A stretch of DNA of 64,000 nt from G963556115 sp963675945 (lineage in GTDB: Bacteria; Planctomycetota; SZUA-567). The notes under the pieces are model-generated. The model saw only the letters and a list, made by a program, of their open reading frames with translations, was not told where the DNA came from and searched no databases. The DNA is taken from NCBI GenBank assembly GCA_963675945.1, contig OY780932.1, positions 1,674,001 to 1,738,000 on the forward strand. Reading direction: 5' to 3'. Positions 1-7,658 of the stretch are shown one piece after another (position 1 is the stretch's first letter; each line of letters starts with the position of its first letter). Made by a program: the position numbers and the translations under genes.

Positions 1-2
1 TG

Positions 3-779
3 CTGTTGGTCTCGGATTTTAACTGTCTCTTTCACCATGATTTTATAAAGCGTTTTGTAAATCCCGGCCTCTTTGCGGCTCCGGCGGGTTATCCAGGTGC
101 TGACGCCAGTAGAGCCTTTCAGGAATGCGGTTATTTTGATCCGCAGAATAAGTACATGATGTTGACTGCCAATCCGCTGATTATGGTTGTTGATCGAGCA
201 AGGTTGGGCGGCAAAGCCGCCCCGCGTTCCTGGCGGGAGCTGATAGAAGGGGATTATCGCAATGAGGTCAGCATTCGGGGGGATGGCAGTTTTTTCTGCA
301 ACGGCGTACTCCTCCCGCTGTATAAGAAGTTCGGTTTTGACGGATTACGTAAGCTTGCGGCGCAGGTTAAGAACGGCCTGCACCCTTCCCAGATGGTCAA
401 GGAGCTTTCGCAGAAGAGTCCGCAGCGTTCGGCAATCTATATCATACCGTATTTCTTTGCGCAGACTATCTCGGGTAATAATGAGTGTGAGTTGATCTGG
501 CCGGAAGAAGGGGCGATTATTAGTCCGGTATTTATGGTGGCGAAGGAACGGAGTCTGTCGGTTATGGAGCCGCTGATCAAGTATTTCTGCAGCGAGCGTT
601 TCGGGCGCATTCAAGATAATGCTTACTTTCCGCCGGTCTCGGAGATTGCCTCCAGCTTTGATCCGGCCGATAGGAATTTCTATTGGCTGGGCTGGGATTT
701 TTTGCGCGGTGAGGACAGTGGCCGGATAAAACAGGAGATAGAGCAGATGTTTGTGCCTGCGGTGGAGTCTACCCGGTAG
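3..779 (+). CDS. Partial: ABC-type (iron-class) solute-binding-like protein, 5' end cut by window
   Basis: The frame is open to the first codon of the window, so the true start lies upstream and at least the N-terminus is missing. The visible 259 codons resemble extracellular solute-binding proteins of the ferric-iron class: a hinge-like segment near ANPLIMVVDRARLGG, the SWRELIEGDYRNEVSI stretch typical of the second lobe (a DLLDPKYKG-like region), and a C-terminal YFPPVS segment. Whether it had a signal peptide cannot be seen. It is followed 55 bp later by a CobW/HypB-like GTPase and an ABC ATPase, but no membrane permease is visible, so a conventional import role is uncertain and a cytoplasmic binding protein is possible. 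Family assignment is by eye; the substrate is unknown. Confidence 0.6.
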   Translation: MLVSDFNCLFHHDFIKRFVNPGLFAAPAGYPGADASRAFQECGYFDPQNKYMMLTANPLIMVVDRARLGGKAAPRSWRELIEGDYRNEVSIRGDGSFFCNGVLLPLYKKFGFDGLRKLAAQVKNGLHPSQMVKELSQKSPQRSAIYIIPYFFAQTISGNNECELIWPEEGAIISPVFMVAKERSLSVMEPLIKYFCSERFGRIQDNAYFPPVSEIASSFDPADRNFYWLGWDFLRGEDSGRIKQEIEQMFVPAVESTR

Positions 780-834
780 TCTCCGCTCTGGTTATGATGG
801 TATTTTGTGTTTTGATTGGATTGAGATTTTAGCT

Positions 835-1542
835 ATGAGACTTATTACCATATCCGGCCCTCCTTCAAGTGGCAAGACTACCCTGCTGCTGCGAATCGTT
901 GAGTCATTACGGCAGAATAGACTGACGGCAGGGGTGGTGAAGTTTGATTGCCTGGCTAACTCCGACAAGCAGGTATTTGCGGCTAACGGGGTGCCGGTAA
1001 AGGTAGGACTCTCGGGCGGCCTCTGCCCGGATCATTTTTATATCAGCAATGTGGAGCAGGCACACGACTGGGGGCAACGGAGAGGGTTTGACTACCTCTT
1101 CTTTGAGAGCGCAGGACTCTGTAACCGTTGCAGTCCGCATCTGAAGGATATTCTGGCAGTCTGTGTGATCGATAACCTCTCGGGCCTCAATACTCCCTAT
1201 AAGATTGGGCCGATGCTCAGGGGGGCGGATGTTGTGGTTATAACCAAGGGTGATATTGTCTCGCAGGCTGAGCGCGAGGTCTTCGCTTTCCGGGTGCGTC
1301 AGGTTAATCGCCGAGCCAGGATTATCCCGGTAAATGCGCTGACCGGGCAAGGGGTACTGCTTCTGGTAAACCTCTGTATGGGGGCGGAGCCGCGGTCTGA
1401 GCTTACCGACTGTCAGTTGCGCTTTACGATGCCGGCGGCTCTGTGCAGTTATTGTCTGGGGGAGACCTCGGTCGGTAAGGACAAACAGATCGGTATGGTA
1501 AAGTATATTGATTTTTCAGATGGGGAGGCGGTAGATGGTTGA
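835..1542 (+). CDS. CobW/HypB/UreG-like P-loop GTPase
   Basis: This 235-residue protein starts with a P-loop, ISGPPSSGKTTL, at residues 4-15. An ESAGLCNRCSPH segment lies in the switch/Walker B region, with two cysteines where HypB and CobW proteins bind metal. A TKGD guanine-specificity motif and a VNALTGQG segment follow, and CSYC is near the C-terminus. The GTPases of this class load nickel, cobalt or zinc into target proteins. The frame opens further upstream (from 751), but that part overlaps the previous gene and the ATG at 835 begins exactly at the conserved strand. The ribosome site is weak. The gene overlaps the next ABC ATPase by 8 bp, so the two are probably translationally coupled. 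The metal and client are unknown; the link to the neighbouring ABC ATPase is inferred from gene order only. Confidence 0.7.
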   Translation: MRLITISGPPSSGKTTLLLRIVESLRQNRLTAGVVKFDCLANSDKQVFAANGVPVKVGLSGGLCPDHFYISNVEQAHDWGQRRGFDYLFFESAGLCNRCSPHLKDILAVCVIDNLSGLNTPYKIGPMLRGADVVVITKGDIVSQAEREVFAFRVRQVNRRARIIPVNALTGQGVLLLVNLCMGAEPRSELTDCQLRFTMPAALCSYCLGETSVGKDKQIGMVKYIDFSDGEAVDG

Positions 1543-2542
1543 GCCGCAGGTGAAGGTCAAGGATTTTCTGGGGATGACCCTGGAAGAGATCCGCCGCGAG
1601 GAGACCGATCTCTGGCAGATGCTCCAGGCAATGCTGGGGGAATGGCCGTTGTTGACCAAAAGTTTGGCGGTGAATATTGCGGCACTGGATGAGGGACAGC
1701 TCAAGGACAGGGGGCTCAGCAGAGAGGTTATCCGTGGTGCAGTCAACGATTTTGCGGAGCATGTGGCTAATTCCAGGGTGGATTCAGCGGTGGAGATGAT
1801 TACCATTATCGGGGGGCAGGCTAAGGATGGCACGCCTGAAGGTGTTAATTTGGATATCTGCCGCGGGAAGATAAGTTGCCTGGTGGGGGCGACCGGAGCT
1901 GGTAAGAGTCAATTACTCAACGATCTTGAATGTCTGGCGCAGGGAGATACCCCGAGTAAGCGACGGATCTTACTGGACGGGCAGAGCCCGGATGATGAGC
2001 TGCGGTTTTCTATCGAGCGTAAAATTGTCGCTCAGTTGACTCAGAATATGAATTTTGTCATGGATATTCCGGTGGGAGAGTTTATCCTACTCCATGCTCG
2101 AAGTCGTCTCAAGGCCGAGCCGGAGCGACTTACCCGGGAGGTTTTGCAGACCGCAAATAACTTGGCTGGAGAGAAGTTCTCCCCGGATACCCCGCTAACA
2201 GGACTCAGCGGCGGGCAGTCGCGGGCGTTGATGATCGCCGATACCGCCCTTATCTGTGATTCGCCGGTGGTGCTGATTGATGAGATCGAGAATGCTGGAG
2301 TAGATCGGCGTCGGGCGCTTGATCTCTTGTTAAATCAGCAGAAGATCGTGATTCTGGCGACCCATGATCCGGTACTCGCCTTGCTCGCTGATCAGCGCAT
2401 AACTATCCGGGACGGGGCGATTGTGGCGGTGTTGGAGACGACCTACGAGGAGAAAAAACTTCTTGAGTCCCTGCTGGTAGCGGATGAACGGATAAGCAAA
2501 ATTAGAACTAGCTTGCGTAACGGAGAGCGCGTCGGTGGGTAG
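1535..2542 (+). CDS. Single-domain ABC ATPase with ~90-residue N-terminal extension
   Basis: The 335-residue product has a helical N-terminal extension of about 90 residues that I do not recognise, then one ABC domain. The domain shows Walker A GATGAGKS (about 119-126), signature LSGGQ, Walker B VVLIDE and an H-loop ATHDP. The D-loop, ENAGVD, is unlike the usual SALD. A Q-loop glutamine is plausible in LTQNMNF. No transmembrane segments are present, and no permease lies nearby. The gene overlaps the GTPase by 8 bp and ends an apparent three-gene unit with the binding protein. It could energise a permease encoded elsewhere. It could also be a soluble ABC protein of the SufC, UvrA or methyl-CoM-reductase-activating type working with the GTPase; gene order favours but does not prove the latter. 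Confidence 0.7.
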   Translation: MVEPQVKVKDFLGMTLEEIRREETDLWQMLQAMLGEWPLLTKSLAVNIAALDEGQLKDRGLSREVIRGAVNDFAEHVANSRVDSAVEMITIIGGQAKDGTPEGVNLDICRGKISCLVGATGAGKSQLLNDLECLAQGDTPSKRRILLDGQSPDDELRFSIERKIVAQLTQNMNFVMDIPVGEFILLHARSRLKAEPERLTREVLQTANNLAGEKFSPDTPLTGLSGGQSRALMIADTALICDSPVVLIDEIENAGVDRRRALDLLLNQQKIVILATHDPVLALLADQRITIRDGAIVAVLETTYEEKKLLESLLVADERISKIRTSLRNGERVGG

Positions 2543-2599
2543 AGATGTGGGAATGGTTAAATGGGTGTATCTTCTGACTGTAATGAGTTTTAATCTTTC

Positions 2600-2624
2600 A
2601 CCCGGTATGGCTATACTGGGTTTG
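2600..2624. terminator. Possible bidirectional terminator hairpin between convergent genes
   Basis: A nine-base stem, ACCCGGTAT pairing with ATACTGGGT (one G-U pair), with a four-base loop, sits in the 108-bp gap between the ABC ATPase and the convergent kinase gene. The T run after it is short, so termination strength is uncertain. Confidence 0.35.
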
Positions 2625-2650
2625 GGCTGAGGGTATGATGATGGCGTGTT

Positions 2651-5600
2651 TTAGGAGTGGCGGCCGGTGACGGTAGCTATGGCCTTATTGATCTGGGCGC
2701 GGGTAAACGGCTTTTGGATAAAGACCTCGACCCCGGCTGTCAGCAGATCACTGGCGGCGCCGTTGAGGCTGTAACCGCTGGAGAGTATGGCTCGGATATC
2801 AGGATTGATTGCCCGCATAGCGTTGAAGGTATCTTTACCGTCCAGCTTTGGCATGATCATATCAAAGATGACTAAGTCGAATTCTTGCCAGCGTTCTTGG
2901 TAGATTGCCAGTGCCTCTGCTCCATCGGCAGCAGCTGTAACCGTACAACCTTCGTCCTCAAGAATATCGGTCAGCAGGGTGCGGATACTCTCTTCGTCTT
3001 CGATCACCAAGATGTGCAGTTCGGCGATGTCGTGGGATTGCGGGATAAATTCCTTGACCGTGGTGTCGGCGTCTTTTTCAGTTAGGGGCAGATAGACCCT
3101 GAAGATGGTGCCGATCCCGGGTTCTGAATAGACGTTGATTGCGCCTTGGTGATGTTTGACCGTACCGTAGACGGCGGCCAGTCCCATCCCGGTACCTTTG
3201 CCGAGTTCCTTGGTGGTGAAGAATGGCTCGAATATCCGCTTGAGATCTGCCGGGGCGATTCCGCAGCCGGTATCGCTGATAGATATTTTGAGGTAAGAAC
3301 CGGCTGTGATCTCATAAGGTATAGTCTTACAGTATTCTGTATCAAGCATTTCGTTGCTCGTCTCAAAGGTGAGTACACCGCCTTCGGGCATCGCATCCCG
3401 GGCATTGATGGCCAGATTTAACAGGGCGTTTTGCAACATGGAGGGGTCACCGATAACCGTAGTGACCTCGGTGTTGAAGAAGGTTCGTAGTTCGATTCGT
3501 TTGTCTATGGTGTGCTTGAGAATCGAGGTGACCTCGTGGATAATATCCTGGATGTTGACCGGTATGGCTTGGCATTGAGCTTTACGGGAAAAAGCAAGTA
3601 ATTGCTGGGTTAGGTCTGCAGATTTATTGGCGGCGCTGATAATTGCTTGAATATACTTCTCCTGTCTTTCGGCATTGTCTTCATAAAGCAGCATATCGGC
3701 ATAACCTAATATTCCGGTCAATTGATTATTGAAGTCATGGGCAACCCCACCGGCGAGCTGGCCGATAGCGTCCATCTTCTCGGTCTGGCGGATACGTTCT
3801 TCCAACTGGCGATGTTGGGTTATGTCCATATGGGTTCCGCACATACGCAGCGGTTGACCGTTGCTATCACGTTCTACAACTCTGCCCCGGCTCAGTACCC
3901 AGATCCAGTCGCCGTTCTTATGCTGCAGCCGGTACTGCATACTGTAGTGTTCGGTCTCGCCTTGCATATATTGGTTCAGAGCTTCCTTGACCTCCGGCAT
4001 ATCATCGGGATGGAGCAACTTTTCCCAGGAACTTATATATGGAGCAACATCTGTGGGTTTATAGCCGAGCATCTCGACCCAGCGCTCATCAAACCATAGC
4101 TTCCCACTGCTAATATCCAGATCCCAAGCTCCAAGATCGCCGCCTTTCAGCGCCATTTCTGTCCGTTCTTCACTGGCCTTGAGGTTTGCTTCGGCCTTGA
4201 ATTTGGAGAGTGCTACAGCCAGGTATTCAGTCAGACGCTCCCACTGATGGATCAAATCAAGAGTAAAACGATTGTACTGTTTATCATTGAGTTGCAGCAG
4301 ACCATACCGTTCACTTCCGGATCGCAAGGGGAGCAGCGCTACTGATTCATAACCTGAACCATTGCAGCGGTTGCGGGTATTGGCTTGCCTTTGGGCGGCG
4401 GTAGTGCTGGCGAGAAGCTCGGTTGTGCAGTTCGACCAGAAGCTGCCGCGTTCGGTGAAAAACGGCAGGGCAGGGTCGAATCTGCCGCAGATGACATTGC
4501 CGCACATGCACTCAAGCATCGGTTCGCCATTCTGATCACAGACGGCTCTGCCGTCAACATCATAGGAGCAGAGTTTGTTCTCCAACTTTACGAATTCGGC
4601 TGGGAAGCCATGGGTCTCGTAATATGGATAATCCACCCCGTCCTTCAAGCGAATACCTACTGCCTCACAACCGGATATCTGTTGAAAAAATGCTGTGGCT
4701 GATTGAATCAGTTCCTTGAGCGATTTGCTGTTATTGACCAGCCCGAGAAATTCAATTGCCCAGTCACGCTCTAGCTCCCACATTTTACGGTCTGAGATAT
4801 CCGTAATCAGGGTAATCACTGCCGGGGGGTCTTCGTCGGGGAGTAGAGAGTATACCTTATGTACCCACGCAATCTTTTTATCCTTGCAGATAAAGCGGTT
4901 TTCGATTTCGAAATCTGTGATCTCGCCGTTAAGCAAACGCTGAATTTTTCTGAGGTTGGCATTACGGTCATCCGGATGAATAAATGAAAAAAAGGGATTA
5001 CTACGGATTTCCGCTTCGCTGTAACCGAGTATCCGGCAGAAGGCCGGGTTGCACTGGATTATTGAGCCTTCCGCGGTCTCAATGACAATACCCAGAGCCG
5101 CGTATTTATAGATACGGCCAAAGCGCTCTTCCAGACGATGGCGCAGTTTGCGCTCTTTATGTACACGCTTGGCAATTTCCCGTAAGTCATTCTGAGGCGT
5201 ATTCAGTCTTTTGGTTAATTCGACATTGGTCATAGCCACCGAGGCGGCATCGGCAAGGCTGAACAGAATTTCCAACTCCTGTTGGGTTGCAGTATGGGGC
5301 TGCGCCCAGTAGGCGCCGATTGCTGCTACCGGATCTGTCCGGCGCACTGGAGCCATGGCCAGACTTTTGACAAAGGTTGGACGGTAGGCATCAGCAGGTA
5401 TACGCGCGTCTGCAAAGATGTCAGGGATAATGACCTCCCGTTTGTTGAGCATTACCCAGCCGGAGATGCAGATACTCATGGGGAAGCGTTTGCCTTTCCA
5501 CAAGGGAGCGATCGCATCCTCTTCCGCATAATAACACTGATCACCGTCACGCAGGACAAAGGTAACTCCATCGGCACCGATTGTCTCACGTGCGGTTACT

Positions 5601-5683
5601 TTGACAATATCCATGACCGCCTGCAGGGTCTTAGCCGAAGCAAGCTCGCGAATGGCAGAGGCAAGATTGATATCTATGTTCAT
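2651..5683 (-). CDS. Soluble hybrid sensor histidine kinase (GAF-PAS-GAF-PAS-HisKA-HATPase-REC)
   Basis: The start was set at the ATG at 5683 because GGGAG lies just upstream; the frame opens 39 bp earlier without that support. The 1010 residues contain, in order, a GAF domain (about 12-150), a PAS domain (190-300), a second GAF with many cysteines (about 310-500, including ECMCGNVICG and GSFWSNCTT), a PAS domain (510-630), and a HisKA dimerisation helix with H-box AHDFNNQLTG. Next come an HATPase domain (N box NLAINARDAMPEGG, then DTGCGI and GTGMGLA) and a C-terminal receiver domain whose phospho-acceptor is the Asp in VIFDMIMPKLDG. No membrane segments are seen, so it senses an intracellular signal. 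The cysteine-rich GAF could hold heme or an Fe-S cluster. No partner regulator gene adjoins it. Confidence 0.9.
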   Translation of the reverse strand: MNIDINLASAIRELASAKTLQAVMDIVKVTARETIGADGVTFVLRDGDQCYYAEEDAIAPLWKGKRFPMSICISGWVMLNKREVIIPDIFADARIPADAYRPTFVKSLAMAPVRRTDPVAAIGAYWAQPHTATQQELEILFSLADAASVAMTNVELTKRLNTPQNDLREIAKRVHKERKLRHRLEERFGRIYKYAALGIVIETAEGSIIQCNPAFCRILGYSEAEIRSNPFFSFIHPDDRNANLRKIQRLLNGEITDFEIENRFICKDKKIAWVHKVYSLLPDEDPPAVITLITDISDRKMWELERDWAIEFLGLVNNSKSLKELIQSATAFFQQISGCEAVGIRLKDGVDYPYYETHGFPAEFVKLENKLCSYDVDGRAVCDQNGEPMLECMCGNVICGRFDPALPFFTERGSFWSNCTTELLASTTAAQRQANTRNRCNGSGYESVALLPLRSGSERYGLLQLNDKQYNRFTLDLIHQWERLTEYLAVALSKFKAEANLKASEERTEMALKGGDLGAWDLDISSGKLWFDERWVEMLGYKPTDVAPYISSWEKLLHPDDMPEVKEALNQYMQGETEHYSMQYRLQHKNGDWIWVLSRGRVVERDSNGQPLRMCGTHMDITQHRQLEERIRQTEKMDAIGQLAGGVAHDFNNQLTGILGYADMLLYEDNAERQEKYIQAIISAANKSADLTQQLLAFSRKAQCQAIPVNIQDIIHEVTSILKHTIDKRIELRTFFNTEVTTVIGDPSMLQNALLNLAINARDAMPEGGVLTFETSNEMLDTEYCKTIPYEITAGSYLKISISDTGCGIAPADLKRIFEPFFTTKELGKGTGMGLAAVYGTVKHHQGAINVYSEPGIGTIFRVYLPLTEKDADTTVKEFIPQSHDIAELHILVIEDEESIRTLLTDILEDEGCTVTAAADGAEALAIYQERWQEFDLVIFDMIMPKLDGKDTFNAMRAINPDIRAILSSGYSLNGAASDLLTAGVEVFIQKPFTRAQINKAIATVTGRHS

Positions 5684-6454
5684 ATGAATCTCCCAAGCTC
5701 TAATTTTAGTAACACAAAACACACTGCCCTATATTTAATTGTAAGATCAAAATTCGGATTAGTCTATCAATTTTTCTAAATATGATTATTATATTTTTCT
5801 AACTGTCAGCAAATATTAGGGTAGAAAGGTTGGATACAGAAATTTTGGCGGACATATGGTTAAAAAAAATTGAGGAAATGCAGGTGGCTTACAGACTGTG
5901 GTGCGGTAAAACAAGGGATTAGATGATTTAATCCCGGTGATGTTTAAATTTATATCCTGAACTCAAGATCGGGCGCATATTTGATCATATGACAATAACG
6001 TTGTTTCTGATATTATTGTAAAATAGTAATAATATTAGTTTTGTTTAAGTATTTTTGAGCAGTGAAGAGTTTTTTATGCGGGAGGAATAGTAAAGGTACG
6101 GAGTTAGAAGAAGGTGGGAGGGATGGTTGAGGTTTGCTACTAGGGTTTGAGACTACGCATAAACTGTAATTATTTTAGAGATAAAATTTGATAAGATTTG
6201 TGAAATTGTGGGTTTATGGAGCAGAGTATTTAGGGTGAGACTTGGGTTGTGATTTGGCATTATGTCGCTATTAGGTCTGATTATAGAACAGACAACTCCC
6301 TGGTTGTTGGCCGGGGAGTTGTCTGTTTTTTTGGTTAAAGATCACTACCTTTGCGCGGGCTAAGTGTGAGTTATATTGATATTTCCGCTTACGGCTTAGG
6401 ACTCGAACAACTGCGGTAAGGGTTGTTCACCTTAAAGGCGCATGTAACGAGCGT
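5684..6454. other. Long AT-rich intergenic region upstream of the kinase and downstream of nikMN
   Basis: No convincing reading frame is found in these 771 bases. The only clear element is a hairpin with a T run near 6288-6334. Since no + strand gene precedes that terminator, an unannotated + strand transcript could end there. Confidence 0.5.
6288..6334 (+). terminator. Rho-independent terminator-like hairpin
   Basis: ACAGACAACTCCC pairs with GGGGAGTTGTCTGT across a 12-base loop, followed by seven T residues on the + strand. The stem is long and nearly perfect. On the opposite strand the tail is only weakly T-rich, so it fits a + strand transcript better than the end of nikMN on the - strand, although it may serve both. 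Confidence 0.6.
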
Positions 6455-7432
6455 TTAGAGGCTGGTGCGCGGCGCACCGGCTGTAAACAGACGGTAGAGC
6501 AGGTAGCAGACAGCGATTACGATGACTGCACCTATAACCCCTGCTATTCCGGTAGAGATAGCCGGGTTGGTAATACTGGTGAGGCTATAGTCAGGCAGTG
6601 GGGAACTGGTCCAGAGCTCCTTGATGCGGTCGATAAAGCCCATGTCCTCGGCAACTCGTTCCAGACCATCCGGTGAAGATGAGGCGAAGGGACTGAGGAA
6701 GGCTGCAAGCAGGAAGGAGAGACCGACACCGATCAGGGCTATCGGCCAGATCCGTGACGGACGGTGGCTGGAAGGAGCGAGCTTGGAGAAGCCTGTCCAG
6801 TCTGGAAGGAGATCCGGGCGGGAATAGGCAACGGCTCCGACGATGGCGCAGGAGATCAGACCCTCGCCGATACCGATGAGCGCGTGGGTACCGACCATTG
6901 CTGGCAGCCCTGCCGCAAGCGGAACGCTACCGGAAAGCGCCAGCTCAATACTGCAGGCGATTGAGGCGAGAATTACCGAAGCCCAACTGGCAATACCGAC
7001 GGCTCCGAGAAATCCGACACGGTTTTTTGGTAAGAAGAGCATTAGACCGCGGAGAACACCGTAGCCGACAAAGCCGCCGATTACACCCATATTGAAAAGA
7101 TTGGCTCCCAGAGCAATTATACCTCCGTCAGCAAAGGCGAAGGCCTGAACCGCCAGCACGCTGAGCATGATCAGAAAAGCACGGCAGGGGCCGAAGAGTG
7201 CAGCCATGGCCAGGGCGCCGAGAAAGTGGCCGCTGGTGCCGGAAGCTACCGGGAAGTTGAGCATCTGGGCTGAGAAGACTACACCAGCAGCAGTAGCTGG
7301 GAGTAGGCTTGAGCCCTTGGCCTTGCTTTGACCCTGGCGAATCTTGGCAATACTCAGGCCAAGAGCGCCCAGCGAGACTGCCGCTGTAGTCATACTTACG
7401 GGAAGTGAACAGAAACCATCAGGAATATGCAT
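6455..7432 (-). CDS. NikM/CbiM-NikN fusion, energy-coupling metal (Ni/Co) transport protein
   Basis: The protein begins MHIPDGF, the diagnostic N-terminus of CbiM/NikM substrate-binding membrane proteins, where the second-residue histidine helps bind Ni2+ or Co2+. A second conserved histidine lies in SGTSGHFLGALA. About seven membrane segments fill residues 10-230. The last 90 residues (SSPDGLERVAEDMGF then one membrane helix) resemble the NikN/CbiN partner, so this is a 325-residue NikMN fusion. The usual T component (CbiQ) and ATPase (CbiO) are not adjacent, which is atypical. A GGAG ribosome site precedes the start. A perfect 6-bp inverted repeat 60-80 bp upstream may be a metal-responsive operator. 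Ni is slightly favoured over Co by the MHIPDGF wording, but this is not proof. Confidence 0.85.
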   Translation of the reverse strand: MHIPDGFCSLPVSMTTAAVSLGALGLSIAKIRQGQSKAKGSSLLPATAAGVVFSAQMLNFPVASGTSGHFLGALAMAALFGPCRAFLIMLSVLAVQAFAFADGGIIALGANLFNMGVIGGFVGYGVLRGLMLFLPKNRVGFLGAVGIASWASVILASIACSIELALSGSVPLAAGLPAMVGTHALIGIGEGLISCAIVGAVAYSRPDLLPDWTGFSKLAPSSHRPSRIWPIALIGVGLSFLLAAFLSPFASSSPDGLERVAEDMGFIDRIKELWTSSPLPDYSLTSITNPAISTGIAGVIGAVIVIAVCYLLYRLFTAGAPRTSL

Positions 7433-7493
7433 TTTTTTTCTCCTATCAGAAAGGTGTGGAATTAGTTCGATCCGTTGATTCCTTGAGTTACTT

Positions 7494-7514
7494 GTATTAC
7501 ATCTCCAATAATAC
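7494..7514 (-). promoter_or_regulatory. Inverted repeat GTATTA-N9-TAATAC upstream of nikMN
   Basis: A perfect 6-bp inverted repeat with a nine-base spacer lies about 60-80 bp before the nikMN start. The half site resembles the GTATGA/TCATAC half site of NikR, but the spacing is shorter than that known for NikR, so the regulator is unknown. Confidence 0.35.
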
Positions 7515-7658
7515 CTAAAATAATGATGAAGAAAAGGTTTTTTTGTGAAATAAAATTAAGTTTGTCGACTTGTCTTGCTGTAGGCTGGGTGGGCGGTATT
7601 GGCTAAATATACCAGGTTACGACGTGAGAGACGGTTGGGAGTCAGATCAGGTATGGGC

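Noticed and set aside
7433..7658. Cobalamin or Ni/Co riboswitch upstream of nikMN
   Set aside because: The 226-bp spacer contains neither the B12 box nor the four-helix NiCo layout that I could recognise; only a short inverted repeat is seen.
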